From contig JBJEIR010000033.1 in assembly GCA_051877215.1 (NCBI GenBank), positions 1-5,206 of the forward strand: a DNA stretch of 5,206 bases, in the 5' to 3' direction. Under the pieces are notes generated by a model. The model was not told the origin of the DNA. It saw only the letters and a list, made by a program, of their open reading frames with translations, and searched no databases. The DNA is from RGIG1959 sp051877215. GTDB lineage: Bacteria; Bacillota; Clostridia; Oscillospirales; Acutalibacteraceae. Below are positions 1-5,206 of the stretch, piece after piece. Position 1 is the first letter of the stretch, and each line of letters begins with the position of its first letter. Position numbers and translations under genes: made by a program.

Positions 1-2
1 TG

Positions 3-1127
3 CAGCACGCCGCCTTTTTTTACCAATTGCGCGCTTGCGCACAAAATGGAATATTGTAAGTCCGCAAGCGACGAAAAAGACGAAAGCGATTTATAACGGA
101 TCTCCGGTCGGCGGCGGATTACGCCCAATCCCGAGCACGGAACATCACAAATGACACGGTCAAAGCAGGCACTTTCATCGGGTCGACAGGAATGGGAAGC
201 GTCTCTTTTCAGAGCGTGTATCATCGTCGCGTTGTAATGCGCCGCACGGCTTTTCATTGTCTTTACTTTTTCATCGTAAATATCACAGGAAACAATCTCT
301 CCGCAGTTGTTCATGTACTGCGCGGCGGTAAGAGATTTTCCGCCCGGCGCCGCACACACATCCATCACCCGCTCACCCGCCTTGGGAGCGAGCGCGGCGA
401 CCGCCCACTGCGAAGCGGCGTCCTGAAAATAATACTGTGTATCGGGAATTGCTGACGCAAGCAGCGCCGCTTCATTCAGGCTTAAAGCCTGCGGCAAACC
501 CTCTGTCTCTGTAAAAGGAATCTGTTCCCTTAAAAGAGCCTCTTTAAACTCGTTTACCGTCGTCGCCAGAGTGTTGACGCGCACCGTGCCCGGCGGCGCG
601 TCATTCGCCGCTTTTGCCAGCGAATAGGCTGTGTCAAGTCCGTAATCGGAAATCCAGCTTTCAAGCAGTTCCACGGGAACGGAGCAGCGAATGCTCATTC
701 CCTTTTTATCAAACGGCAGCCCACTCATCAGCTGCTCTTTTTTCTGGGCAACAGAACGCAAAACCCCATTGACAAAGCCCGACGCATACGGCTGCCGAAA
801 CCGTTTTGTCTGTGCTACGGCTTCATTCACGGCGGCGCTTTGCGGGATTTTTTCCATAAACACAAGCTGGTAACAGGCTGTCCGCAAAATAGCCCGTACC
901 GCAGGATGGCATTTTTTGATCGGCTGCCTGCTGTTTTTGCCGAGCAGCCAATCAAGCGTCAGCAAACGCTCAATCACGCCGTAAACCAGTCGCGTGACAA
1001 ACGCTTTGTCTTCGCGCTTCAAGGCAGCGGTGCGCAAAAGACGGTCCAGCATGATATTGGAATAGGTTTTTTCGCTTTCCCAGCGCATCAGTGCCGTGAC
1101 GGCAACATCTCTGACATTTTGCGGCAC
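3..1127 (-). CDS. rsmB: 16S rRNA (cytosine-967-C5)-methyltransferase RsmB, 3' end cut by window edge
   Basis: RsmB (Sun/Fmu) uses SAM to methylate C5 of C967 in 16S rRNA. Hand translation gives 375 uninterrupted codons and no stop before the left edge; the family is about 430-450 residues, so roughly 60-70 are missing. An N-terminal NusB-like RNA-binding domain covers about residues 1-135 (LVYGVIERLL, SAAVNEAV 97-104, FVNGVLR 118-124). Next come RVN (183-185), QDAASQ (235-240), the SAM loop DVCAAPGGKS (256-265), acidic SAM residue D282 in SCDIYDEKV, D309 in KRDAS, and motif IV DVPCSGLG (328-335) with C331, then RRRPEI. The motif VI cysteine (the methyl-transfer nucleophile of E. coli RsmB) should lie a few residues past the edge, since the window stops at VKKGGVL. 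The GTG start is chosen because a strong Shine-Dalgarno precedes it and no ATG, GTG or TTG occurs in frame between it and the fmt stop; the next candidate is Met14. It is last in the visible operon, 40 nt after fmt. Identity is secure from the motifs. Confidence 0.96.
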   Translation of the reverse strand, partial: MPQNVRDVAVTALMRWESEKTYSNIMLDRLLRTAALKREDKAFVTRLVYGVIERLLTLDWLLGKNSRQPIKKCHPAVRAILRTACYQLVFMEKIPQSAAVNEAVAQTKRFRQPYASGFVNGVLRSVAQKKEQLMSGLPFDKKGMSIRCSVPVELLESWISDYGLDTAYSLAKAANDAPPGTVRVNTLATTVNEFKEALLREQIPFTETEGLPQALSLNEAALLASAIPDTQYYFQDAASQWAVAALAPKAGERVMDVCAAPGGKSLTAAQYMNNCGEIVSCDIYDEKVKTMKSRAAHYNATMIHALKRDASHSCRPDESACFDRVICDVPCSGLGVIRRRPEIRYKSLSSFSSLADLQYSILCASAQLVKKGGVL

Positions 1128-1132
1128 GAATG

Positions 1133-1140
1133 CCCCTCCC
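1133..1140 (-). promoter_or_regulatory. Shine-Dalgarno of rsmB
   Basis: On the minus strand the sequence GGGAGGGG lies 5 nt before the GTG at 1127. It is the strongest purine-rich ribosome-binding site in the window and decides the GTG start over the downstream Met14. Confidence 0.8.
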
Positions 1141-1142
1141 TG

Positions 1143-1164
1143 TTTTTCCGTTTTTCCGTTTTCC
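1143..1164 (-). repeat. Short tandem repeat, 8-bp unit, in the fmt-rsmB gap
   Basis: Read on the minus strand, the unit CGGAAAAA occurs in two exact copies (1151-1158 and 1143-1150), preceded by a partial copy GGAAAA (1159-1164). It fills most of the 40-nt spacer between the fmt stop and the rsmB Shine-Dalgarno and lies in no reading frame. The copies are visible directly. A role as an A-rich unstructured leader or as a slippage-prone spacer is only inference. Confidence 0.8.
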
Positions 1165-1167
1165 TGA

Positions 1168-2088
1168 TTATCCGAGTGTATCTCCCACCGTGACTTTATG
1201 CCCCCGCAGAAAGTCCTCGCTTTTCATACGCTGTTTTCCCTCATATTGTACCTCCAGCAAAGACAGGCACTGTCCGTCTCCGCAGGCGACGGACAACGGG
1301 TCAAGGGCGCAGACCGTTCCGGCCGCTTTATCCGTCTGTCCGCCGCAGATGGTTTTATAAACCTTCAGCGTCTTGCCGTGAAGCATACAGCTTGCAATCG
1401 GCCACGGATTCAGACCGCGCACCTGATTGTGGAGCGTCAAAGCGGATTTGCTGAAATCCAGCGGGGAAAACGATTTGTTCAGCATCGGCGCATAGCTGCT
1501 CTCGGCAGGCTGTTTTTTCGGCTGCAGTGTGCCCTTTTCGAGGGCTGTCAGCGTATCGGACAGAAGAGCGGCGCCGTCCTTTGAAAGCAAATCATACAGT
1601 TCTCCCGCCGTCATATCCGTCGGAAGCTCGCGTGAAGATGAAAGCAGCATATCCCCTGTATCCAGTCCCTCATCCATCTGCATTGTGGTGACCCCGACGG
1701 TTTTTTCACCGTTGATCACCGCCCACTGAATGGGCGCCGCGCCGCGGTAAGCGGGCAAGAGAGACGCATGAACATTGATACAGCCGTATACCGGCAGATC
1801 CAACACCGCCTTTGGCAGCAGCTTGCCGTATGCCGCAACAACGATCAGCTCAGGCGCCGCCTCCTGTAGTGCCGTAAGCGCCTCTTCCGTTTTCATGGAT
1901 ATTGGCTGAAAAACAGGAAGCCCGTGCGCAAGAGCGCATACTTTAACCGGCGGCGGTGTCATCACATGCTTTCTTCCGACCGGTTTATCCGGCTGTGTGA
2001 CAACCAAGGAAATCACATGGCCGTCTGCAATCAGTTTTTCCAGTGACGAAACGGCAAATTCGGGTGTTCCCATAAACACAATTCGCAT
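1168..2088 (-). CDS. fmt: Methionyl-tRNA formyltransferase
   Basis: Fmt transfers the formyl group of 10-formyl-tetrahydrofolate to the amino group of initiator Met-tRNA, making the fMet-tRNA used to begin translation in the cytoplasm. At 306 residues it has normal family length. The N-terminal Rossmann-type domain opens with MRIVFMGTPEFAV. The catalytic trio seen in the E. coli enzyme is present as N105 and H107 (INVHASLLP) and D143 (EGLDTGDM), with the SLLPAYRGAAPI folate/active-site loop at 109-120. A linker with RGLNPWP (224-230) leads to the C-terminal tRNA-binding OB-like domain (about 208-306), which ends in the usual DFLRG...VGDTLG pattern. The ATG start has a Shine-Dalgarno and no in-frame alternative just upstream. 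It lies 33 nt after def, its functional partner, the usual def-fmt pairing. No missing key residue is seen. Confidence 0.98.
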   Translation of the reverse strand: MRIVFMGTPEFAVSSLEKLIADGHVISLVVTQPDKPVGRKHVMTPPPVKVCALAHGLPVFQPISMKTEEALTALQEAAPELIVVAAYGKLLPKAVLDLPVYGCINVHASLLPAYRGAAPIQWAVINGEKTVGVTTMQMDEGLDTGDMLLSSSRELPTDMTAGELYDLLSKDGAALLSDTLTALEKGTLQPKKQPAESSYAPMLNKSFSPLDFSKSALTLHNQVRGLNPWPIASCMLHGKTLKVYKTICGGQTDKAAGTVCALDPLSVACGDGQCLSLLEVQYEGKQRMKSEDFLRGHKVTVGDTLG

Positions 2089-2093
2089 ATATG

Positions 2094-2108
2094 CTTTCCT
2101 CTTCTCCT
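2094..2108 (-). promoter_or_regulatory. Shine-Dalgarno region of fmt (two adjacent purine blocks)
   Basis: On the minus strand AGGAGA (2103-2108) is followed by AGGAAAG (2094-2100), which ends 5 nt before the ATG at 2088. The nearer block has the better spacing (AGGA to ATG 8 nt) and is the likely ribosome-binding site. The stronger AGGAGA is 14 nt away and may act as a standby site, which is inference. Confidence 0.65.
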
Positions 2109-2121
2109 GTTTTTGCGTCTC

Positions 2122-2586
2122 TTATTGCAGTTCAGACGGATCAAGCATGCGGATAACGCGCTTTTTAAACAGCACACCGTCAAGGTGATCACTCTCATGG
2201 CAGATACAGCGCGCCTTCAAATCCTCCCCCGTAACATAGAACCATTTCCCGTTGCGGTCCTGCGCTTTCATGCGCACCCGTTTGGGGCGCCGCGTAATTC
2301 CGTATTCTCCGGGACAGGAGAGGCAGCCCTCCACATCCTGCTGTTCTCCCTCTTGCTCGACAATTTCGGGGTTGATGGCTTCTACCCAGCCGTCCCCGAC
2401 ATTCATAACAAAAAGACGGCGAAGAATGCCCACCTGCGGCGCCGCCAATCCTACGCCGTCTGCTTTGAGAAGCGTCTCTTTCATATCGTCGAGAAGCTGC
2501 CATAAATGTTCGTTAAACTCTGTAACCGGTCGGCAGACCTTTGCAAGAGTATCGTCTCCCTCTTTTACAATATTGCGAATAGCCAT
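2122..2586 (-). CDS. def: Peptide deformylase
   Basis: Def is a metallohydrolase (usually Fe2+ in vivo) that removes the N-formyl group from nascent proteins at the ribosome exit, allowing methionine removal afterwards. All three family motifs are present in 154 residues: GVGLAAPQ (44-51), EGCLS (86-90) with metal ligand C88, and HESDH (130-134) with metal ligands H130 and H134 and catalytic E131. The length, about 150-170 in the family, is normal, and the short C-terminus ends at DPSELQ without a long helical extension. Extra cysteines sit beside the metal ligands (C91, C127, C129). The ATG start has only a weak ribosome-binding site (GAGAG about 9 nt upstream, GUGAG nearer), so translation may depend on coupling to priA, whose stop is 17 nt upstream. 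It is followed by fmt, which installs the group that Def removes. Confidence 0.98.
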   Translation of the reverse strand: MAIRNIVKEGDDTLAKVCRPVTEFNEHLWQLLDDMKETLLKADGVGLAAPQVGILRRLFVMNVGDGWVEAINPEIVEQEGEQQDVEGCLSCPGEYGITRRPKRVRMKAQDRNGKWFYVTGEDLKARCICHESDHLDGVLFKKRVIRMLDPSELQ

Positions 2587-2603
2587 TGTCTCACACTCTC
2601 TTT

Positions 2604-5072
2604 CTATAGTACGGTTGACGGATTGACATCAACATATACGCTGACGCGTTTTGCAAGTGCTTCCTGTCGGAAGCTGAAAAGCACATCGCTCACCAATTGT
2701 CGCAATCTGGCCGTGTTGACGGTTTTCATCAACAGCTTAAAGCGGTATTTGCCCGCCACGCGCGCAACCGAGGCAGGCGTCGGATCCAACACAATCATTT
2801 TACAGTCTTTATAGCTGGTTTGTGCCAGATTTTGCAATATGCCGAGTAAGATTTTCGCCGCCTGTTTTACCTCACTCTCCTGTGTGCCGGCAAAGCCGAA
2901 CAAATACAGATCGGTATAGGGCGGATAGCCCATTGCACGGCGGGCGGCAATTTCCGATTTATAAAAGGCTTCATAATCCTGCGCCGCCGCCCTTACAATC
3001 ACTTCGTTATCCGGCGCATATGTCTGAATAACCGCCAGTCCCTCCTCCTGCCGCCGTCCTGCACGGCCGATCACCTGCGTCAACAGAGAAAAGGTCGTTT
3101 CAAAAGAACGATAATCATCACTGAACAAGGACATATCTGCCGACAGCACGCCGACAAGCGCCACGTTCGGAAAATCAAGTCCTTTTGCCACCATTTGCGT
3201 GCCGACCATCAATTGATACTCTCCGCGCCCGAAAGCGGAAAACTTTTGCTCATACGCAAAGCGGGACATGGTGGTATCGGCATCCATACGCAGCATTTTT
3301 ATATCGGGGAAGCGCGCCTTGAGCGCTTCTTCCACGCGTTGTGTTCCCTGCCCCGAATACCGCACTTTATCCGATCCGCATTCCGGGCAGATGTGAACAG
3401 GCGGATGCATCCGCCCGCAATAATGACAAATCAACTGATCGTTGGCGGCGTGATAGGTCATGGATATACTGCAAGACGGGCATGTGATAACATGGCCGCA
3501 GCTTCGGCAGGAAACAAAGGTGTGATATCCGCGGCGATTATACAGCAGGATCGCCTGCTTTCCTTTTTCAAAGCAACGCTCCAGCGCCTGACAAAGCGGA
3601 TCGGTCAATATGCCGTCCAAAGGAGGGCTCTCGCGCATATCGACAATCTGCACCTTCGGAAGCCCCGCATCCCCGAAACGGGACGGCAAGGTAAACAACT
3701 TATACCGCCCCGAAAGCGCATAATGGTAGGATTCCACCGACGGGGTTGCAGAGCACAGAAGCATCAACGCATTGTGCATCGCGCAGCGGTAGCGTACCAC
3801 ATCACGGGTGTGAAAGCGGGGCGTACTGTCTGATTTATAGGTGTGCTCCTGCTCCTCGTCGACAACAATCAGTCCGATGTGTTCAAGAGGTGCAAATACC
3901 GCCGAGCGCGTTCCGAGTACGATCGGGGCTTCCCCTCGCCGCACCCGTTTCCACTCATCCATACGCTCGCCGATAGAAAGGCCGCTGTGCAGCAGTGCCA
4001 CCCGACGCCCGTAGCGCCCGATAAACAGCCGCATCATCTGCGGTGTCAGGGAAATTTCCGGCACCAATACCAAGGCTTGCTTTCCCTGCTCAAGCGCATG
4101 ATCGATCAAATTCATGTAGACCTGTGTTTTGCCGCTGCCCGTCACGCCGTAAAGAAGAGCCGCCTCCGCTTTTGGGCTGTCAAGGCAGTCCGCCAGTCCG
4201 TCGTATACCGCCTGCTGCTCTTCGCTGAGCGGGACTGAGGCGATCGGAGGAAGCTCTTTCCCCTCTTCTCCCACAGGAGAGCGCAGCACTTCGCTGTCAA
4301 ATATTTCGAGAAGCCCCTTTTTTTGCAATGCTGACACAACAGCCGGGGTGACCGACGCAAAATAACAAAGCTCCTTGACAGATGCCGCGCCGCTTTCCTC
4401 CAAAAGAGACAGCACACGCTTTTGCTTATCTGTACAGCGGTAAAAAGTCATGGCCGCTTGCAAATCTTCGCCCTCAAGCGTCATACGCGCCATTCGGACG
4501 GTCGCATCCCCCCGAAGCTGTACCGCCGCATCGTTTCGCGTGATCAATCCCTTCCTGATCAGCGCTTCGGGAACGGGCGTGTCTTTCGGAAGACCGCACA
4601 CTTCGGGAAGCTTATCTGCAAAAATGCCGTCCGGAGCGTTGTCAAGCGCTCTGAGTACCATTTTTTCAGACAGAGACAAGGCGTCCTCCGCTTCCTTTGT
4701 TCGCGGCCGCACCGATATATAGCACGGGCGCAGCTTCATATACAGCCCGGGCGGAAGCATCGCATAAGCGGCATCAAAAAGTGAACAAAAGGTCCGCTCT
4801 TTGATCCATGCGGCAAGAGACAGCATTTCATCGGTAAAAAGCGGTTTTTCATCCAGTATGGCAAAAACCGGTTTTAGTTTCCTAAAATCGGTTTCGGCAT
4901 CACATTCTATTATTATTCCCTGACAGCGGCGGTTGCCGCCTCCGAACGGCACCGTTACACGGCATCCGCGCATGGCGGTGCCGAGCCCGTCCGGCACAAA
5001 ATAGCTGTACAGCTTATCAAAATGATAGGCTGCTTTTTCCACCGCGACTTTGACAATTACGGGAGCTGACAC
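2604..5072 (-). CDS. priA: Primosomal protein N' (replication restart helicase PriA)
   Basis: PriA is a superfamily 2 3'-5' DNA helicase that recognises abandoned replication forks and D-loops and reloads the replicative helicase. The 822-residue product has the N-terminal 3'-end-binding domain (about 1-105, from VAVEKAAYHFDKLYSY), a winged-helix region (about 110-270), Walker A GVTGSGKT (309-316), Walker B DEEQ (405-408; DEEH is usual), motif III SATPS (441-445), eight zinc-binding cysteines in four pairs (C522/C525, C531/C534, C549/C552, C562/C565), motif V GTQMVAKG (624-631), motif VI QVIGRAGR (666-673) and a C-terminal domain ending VDVNPSTVL. The length is at the long end of the family's roughly 730-830. 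GTG is the start: an in-frame TGA lies five codons upstream with no other initiator between, and a GAGGG site is 9 nt away. It follows rpoZ by 5 nt, so translational coupling is likely. Confidence 0.98.
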   Translation of the reverse strand: MSAPVIVKVAVEKAAYHFDKLYSYFVPDGLGTAMRGCRVTVPFGGGNRRCQGIIIECDAETDFRKLKPVFAILDEKPLFTDEMLSLAAWIKERTFCSLFDAAYAMLPPGLYMKLRPCYISVRPRTKEAEDALSLSEKMVLRALDNAPDGIFADKLPEVCGLPKDTPVPEALIRKGLITRNDAAVQLRGDATVRMARMTLEGEDLQAAMTFYRCTDKQKRVLSLLEESGAASVKELCYFASVTPAVVSALQKKGLLEIFDSEVLRSPVGEEGKELPPIASVPLSEEQQAVYDGLADCLDSPKAEAALLYGVTGSGKTQVYMNLIDHALEQGKQALVLVPEISLTPQMMRLFIGRYGRRVALLHSGLSIGERMDEWKRVRRGEAPIVLGTRSAVFAPLEHIGLIVVDEEQEHTYKSDSTPRFHTRDVVRYRCAMHNALMLLCSATPSVESYHYALSGRYKLFTLPSRFGDAGLPKVQIVDMRESPPLDGILTDPLCQALERCFEKGKQAILLYNRRGYHTFVSCRSCGHVITCPSCSISMTYHAANDQLICHYCGRMHPPVHICPECGSDKVRYSGQGTQRVEEALKARFPDIKMLRMDADTTMSRFAYEQKFSAFGRGEYQLMVGTQMVAKGLDFPNVALVGVLSADMSLFSDDYRSFETTFSLLTQVIGRAGRRQEEGLAVIQTYAPDNEVIVRAAAQDYEAFYKSEIAARRAMGYPPYTDLYLFGFAGTQESEVKQAAKILLGILQNLAQTSYKDCKMIVLDPTPASVARVAGKYRFKLLMKTVNTARLRQLVSDVLFSFRQEALAKRVSVYVDVNPSTVL

Positions 5073-5077
5073 AGCTT

Positions 5078-5206
5078 TTAACCCTCATCGGACAAAGCAG
5101 ACTCCGACATATCCTCGTCGTCCTCTGCTTCCTTGTTCATAAACACTTTGTAATCGCCGCCTTTAAAATCATCAATGGCAAGACTGACCGGTTTTTCAAT
5201 GAGAAT
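5078..5206 (-). CDS. rpoZ: DNA-directed RNA polymerase omega subunit, C-terminal part
   Basis: Only the last 42 codons and the TAA stop are in the window; the N-terminus lies beyond the right edge. Omega binds the beta' subunit and helps RNA polymerase assembly. The visible EKPVSLAIDDF segment matches the conserved KPLT/S-x-A-x-x-(E/D) stretch that follows the omega helical core in Firmicutes, and it is followed by KGGDYKVFMNK and an acidic tail (9 acidic residues in the last 17). The diagnostic N-terminal core (the RRAR-type motif) is not visible, so identification rests on this short motif and on its position immediately before priA, where rpoZ is usually found in this gene order. The frame is open throughout. 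An unrelated small protein is possible but less likely. Confidence 0.78.
   Translation of the reverse strand: MLIEKPVSLAIDDFKGGDYKVFMNKEAEDDEDMSESALSDEG
5082..5086 (-). promoter_or_regulatory. Shine-Dalgarno of priA inside the end of rpoZ
   Basis: Minus-strand GAGGG overlaps the last sense codons of rpoZ and lies 9 nt before the priA GTG. It supports the GTG as start and suggests that ribosomes finishing rpoZ help initiate priA. Confidence 0.65.

Noticed and set aside
3..22. GC-rich stretch followed by a run of seven T on the plus strand, resembling a terminator tail.
   Set aside because: It is in-frame rsmB coding sequence (the KKGG segment on the minus strand), there is no clear hairpin stem, and transcription runs the other way.
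1..1127. Possible pseudogene or gene-free region at the left, because no complete minus-strand frame is bounded here.
   Set aside because: Manual translation of the minus strand from the GTG at 1127 gives a continuous RsmB reading with all expected motifs. It simply has no stop because the window ends first.
2195..2503. A 102-codon minus-strand frame overlapping def.
   Set aside because: It is an out-of-frame shadow inside def, Arg/Ser-rich, while the def frame carries all three deformylase motifs.
3195..3833. A 212-codon open frame on the plus strand opposite priA.
   Set aside because: It lies wholly antisense to the conserved zinc-binding and helicase core of priA, shows no recognisable domain, and its composition is what the complement of a moderately GC-rich gene gives. 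The same applies to the other plus-strand open frames in the window.
4142..4417. A 91-codon minus-strand frame inside priA.
   Set aside because: It is an alternative frame of priA, strongly basic with no family resemblance. The priA frame continues unbroken through it with Walker A just downstream.
4836..4894. Three imperfect copies of an A4-5/nCGG/T3-5 motif, including the perfect palindrome AAAACCGGTTTT at 4864-4875, which looked like operator sites.
   Set aside because: They lie within the priA coding sequence, and two copies encode the similar peptides EKPLF and LKPVF, so protein and codon constraints explain them.
1..5206. A novel defence, mobile or regulatory system in the window.
   Set aside because: All sequence apart from about 95 nt of short spacers is accounted for by five conserved housekeeping genes in their usual order. 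I saw no atypical genes, inverted terminal repeats, integrase, arrays or RNA genes.

Overview
The window is a bacterial housekeeping operon read entirely on the minus strand. In transcription order (high to low coordinates) it holds the end of rpoZ (RNA polymerase omega subunit), priA (replication-restart helicase), def (peptide deformylase), fmt (methionyl-tRNA formyltransferase) and most of rsmB (16S rRNA m5C967 methyltransferase). The order rpoZ-priA-def-fmt-rsmB is a classic Firmicutes arrangement. Protein flavour (omega core, the CHESDHLDGVLF deformylase signature, PriA ending in DVNP) and moderate GC point to a clostridial, perhaps Oscillospiraceae/Ruminococcaceae-like, genome. That placement is inference from recalled family features, not a search.

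Layout: rpoZ enters from the right edge (5078-5206, N-terminus missing). A 5-nt gap leads to priA (2604-5072, GTG start), 17 nt to def (2122-2586), 33 nt to fmt (1168-2088) and 40 nt to rsmB (3-1127, GTG start). rsmB runs off the left edge just before its second catalytic cysteine. rsmB has no stop inside the window; I translated its frame by hand and found 375 uninterrupted codons. All five reading frames are intact. Coding density is about 98%, there is no gene-free stretch longer than 40 nt, and no promoter or terminator is evident, so these genes are most simply read as an internal part of one polycistronic transcript.

Functionally, fmt and def form the formylation/deformylation cycle of bacterial translation: Fmt formylates the initiator Met-tRNA and Def removes the formyl group from the new protein. 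RsmB modifies 16S rRNA near the P-site, so three of the five genes serve translation. PriA restarts collapsed replication forks and omega supports RNA polymerase assembly. I found no RNA gene, mobile element, CRISPR array or defence-type gene, and I do not see a previously undescribed system here. The observations in Part 2 are modest variations on a conserved locus.
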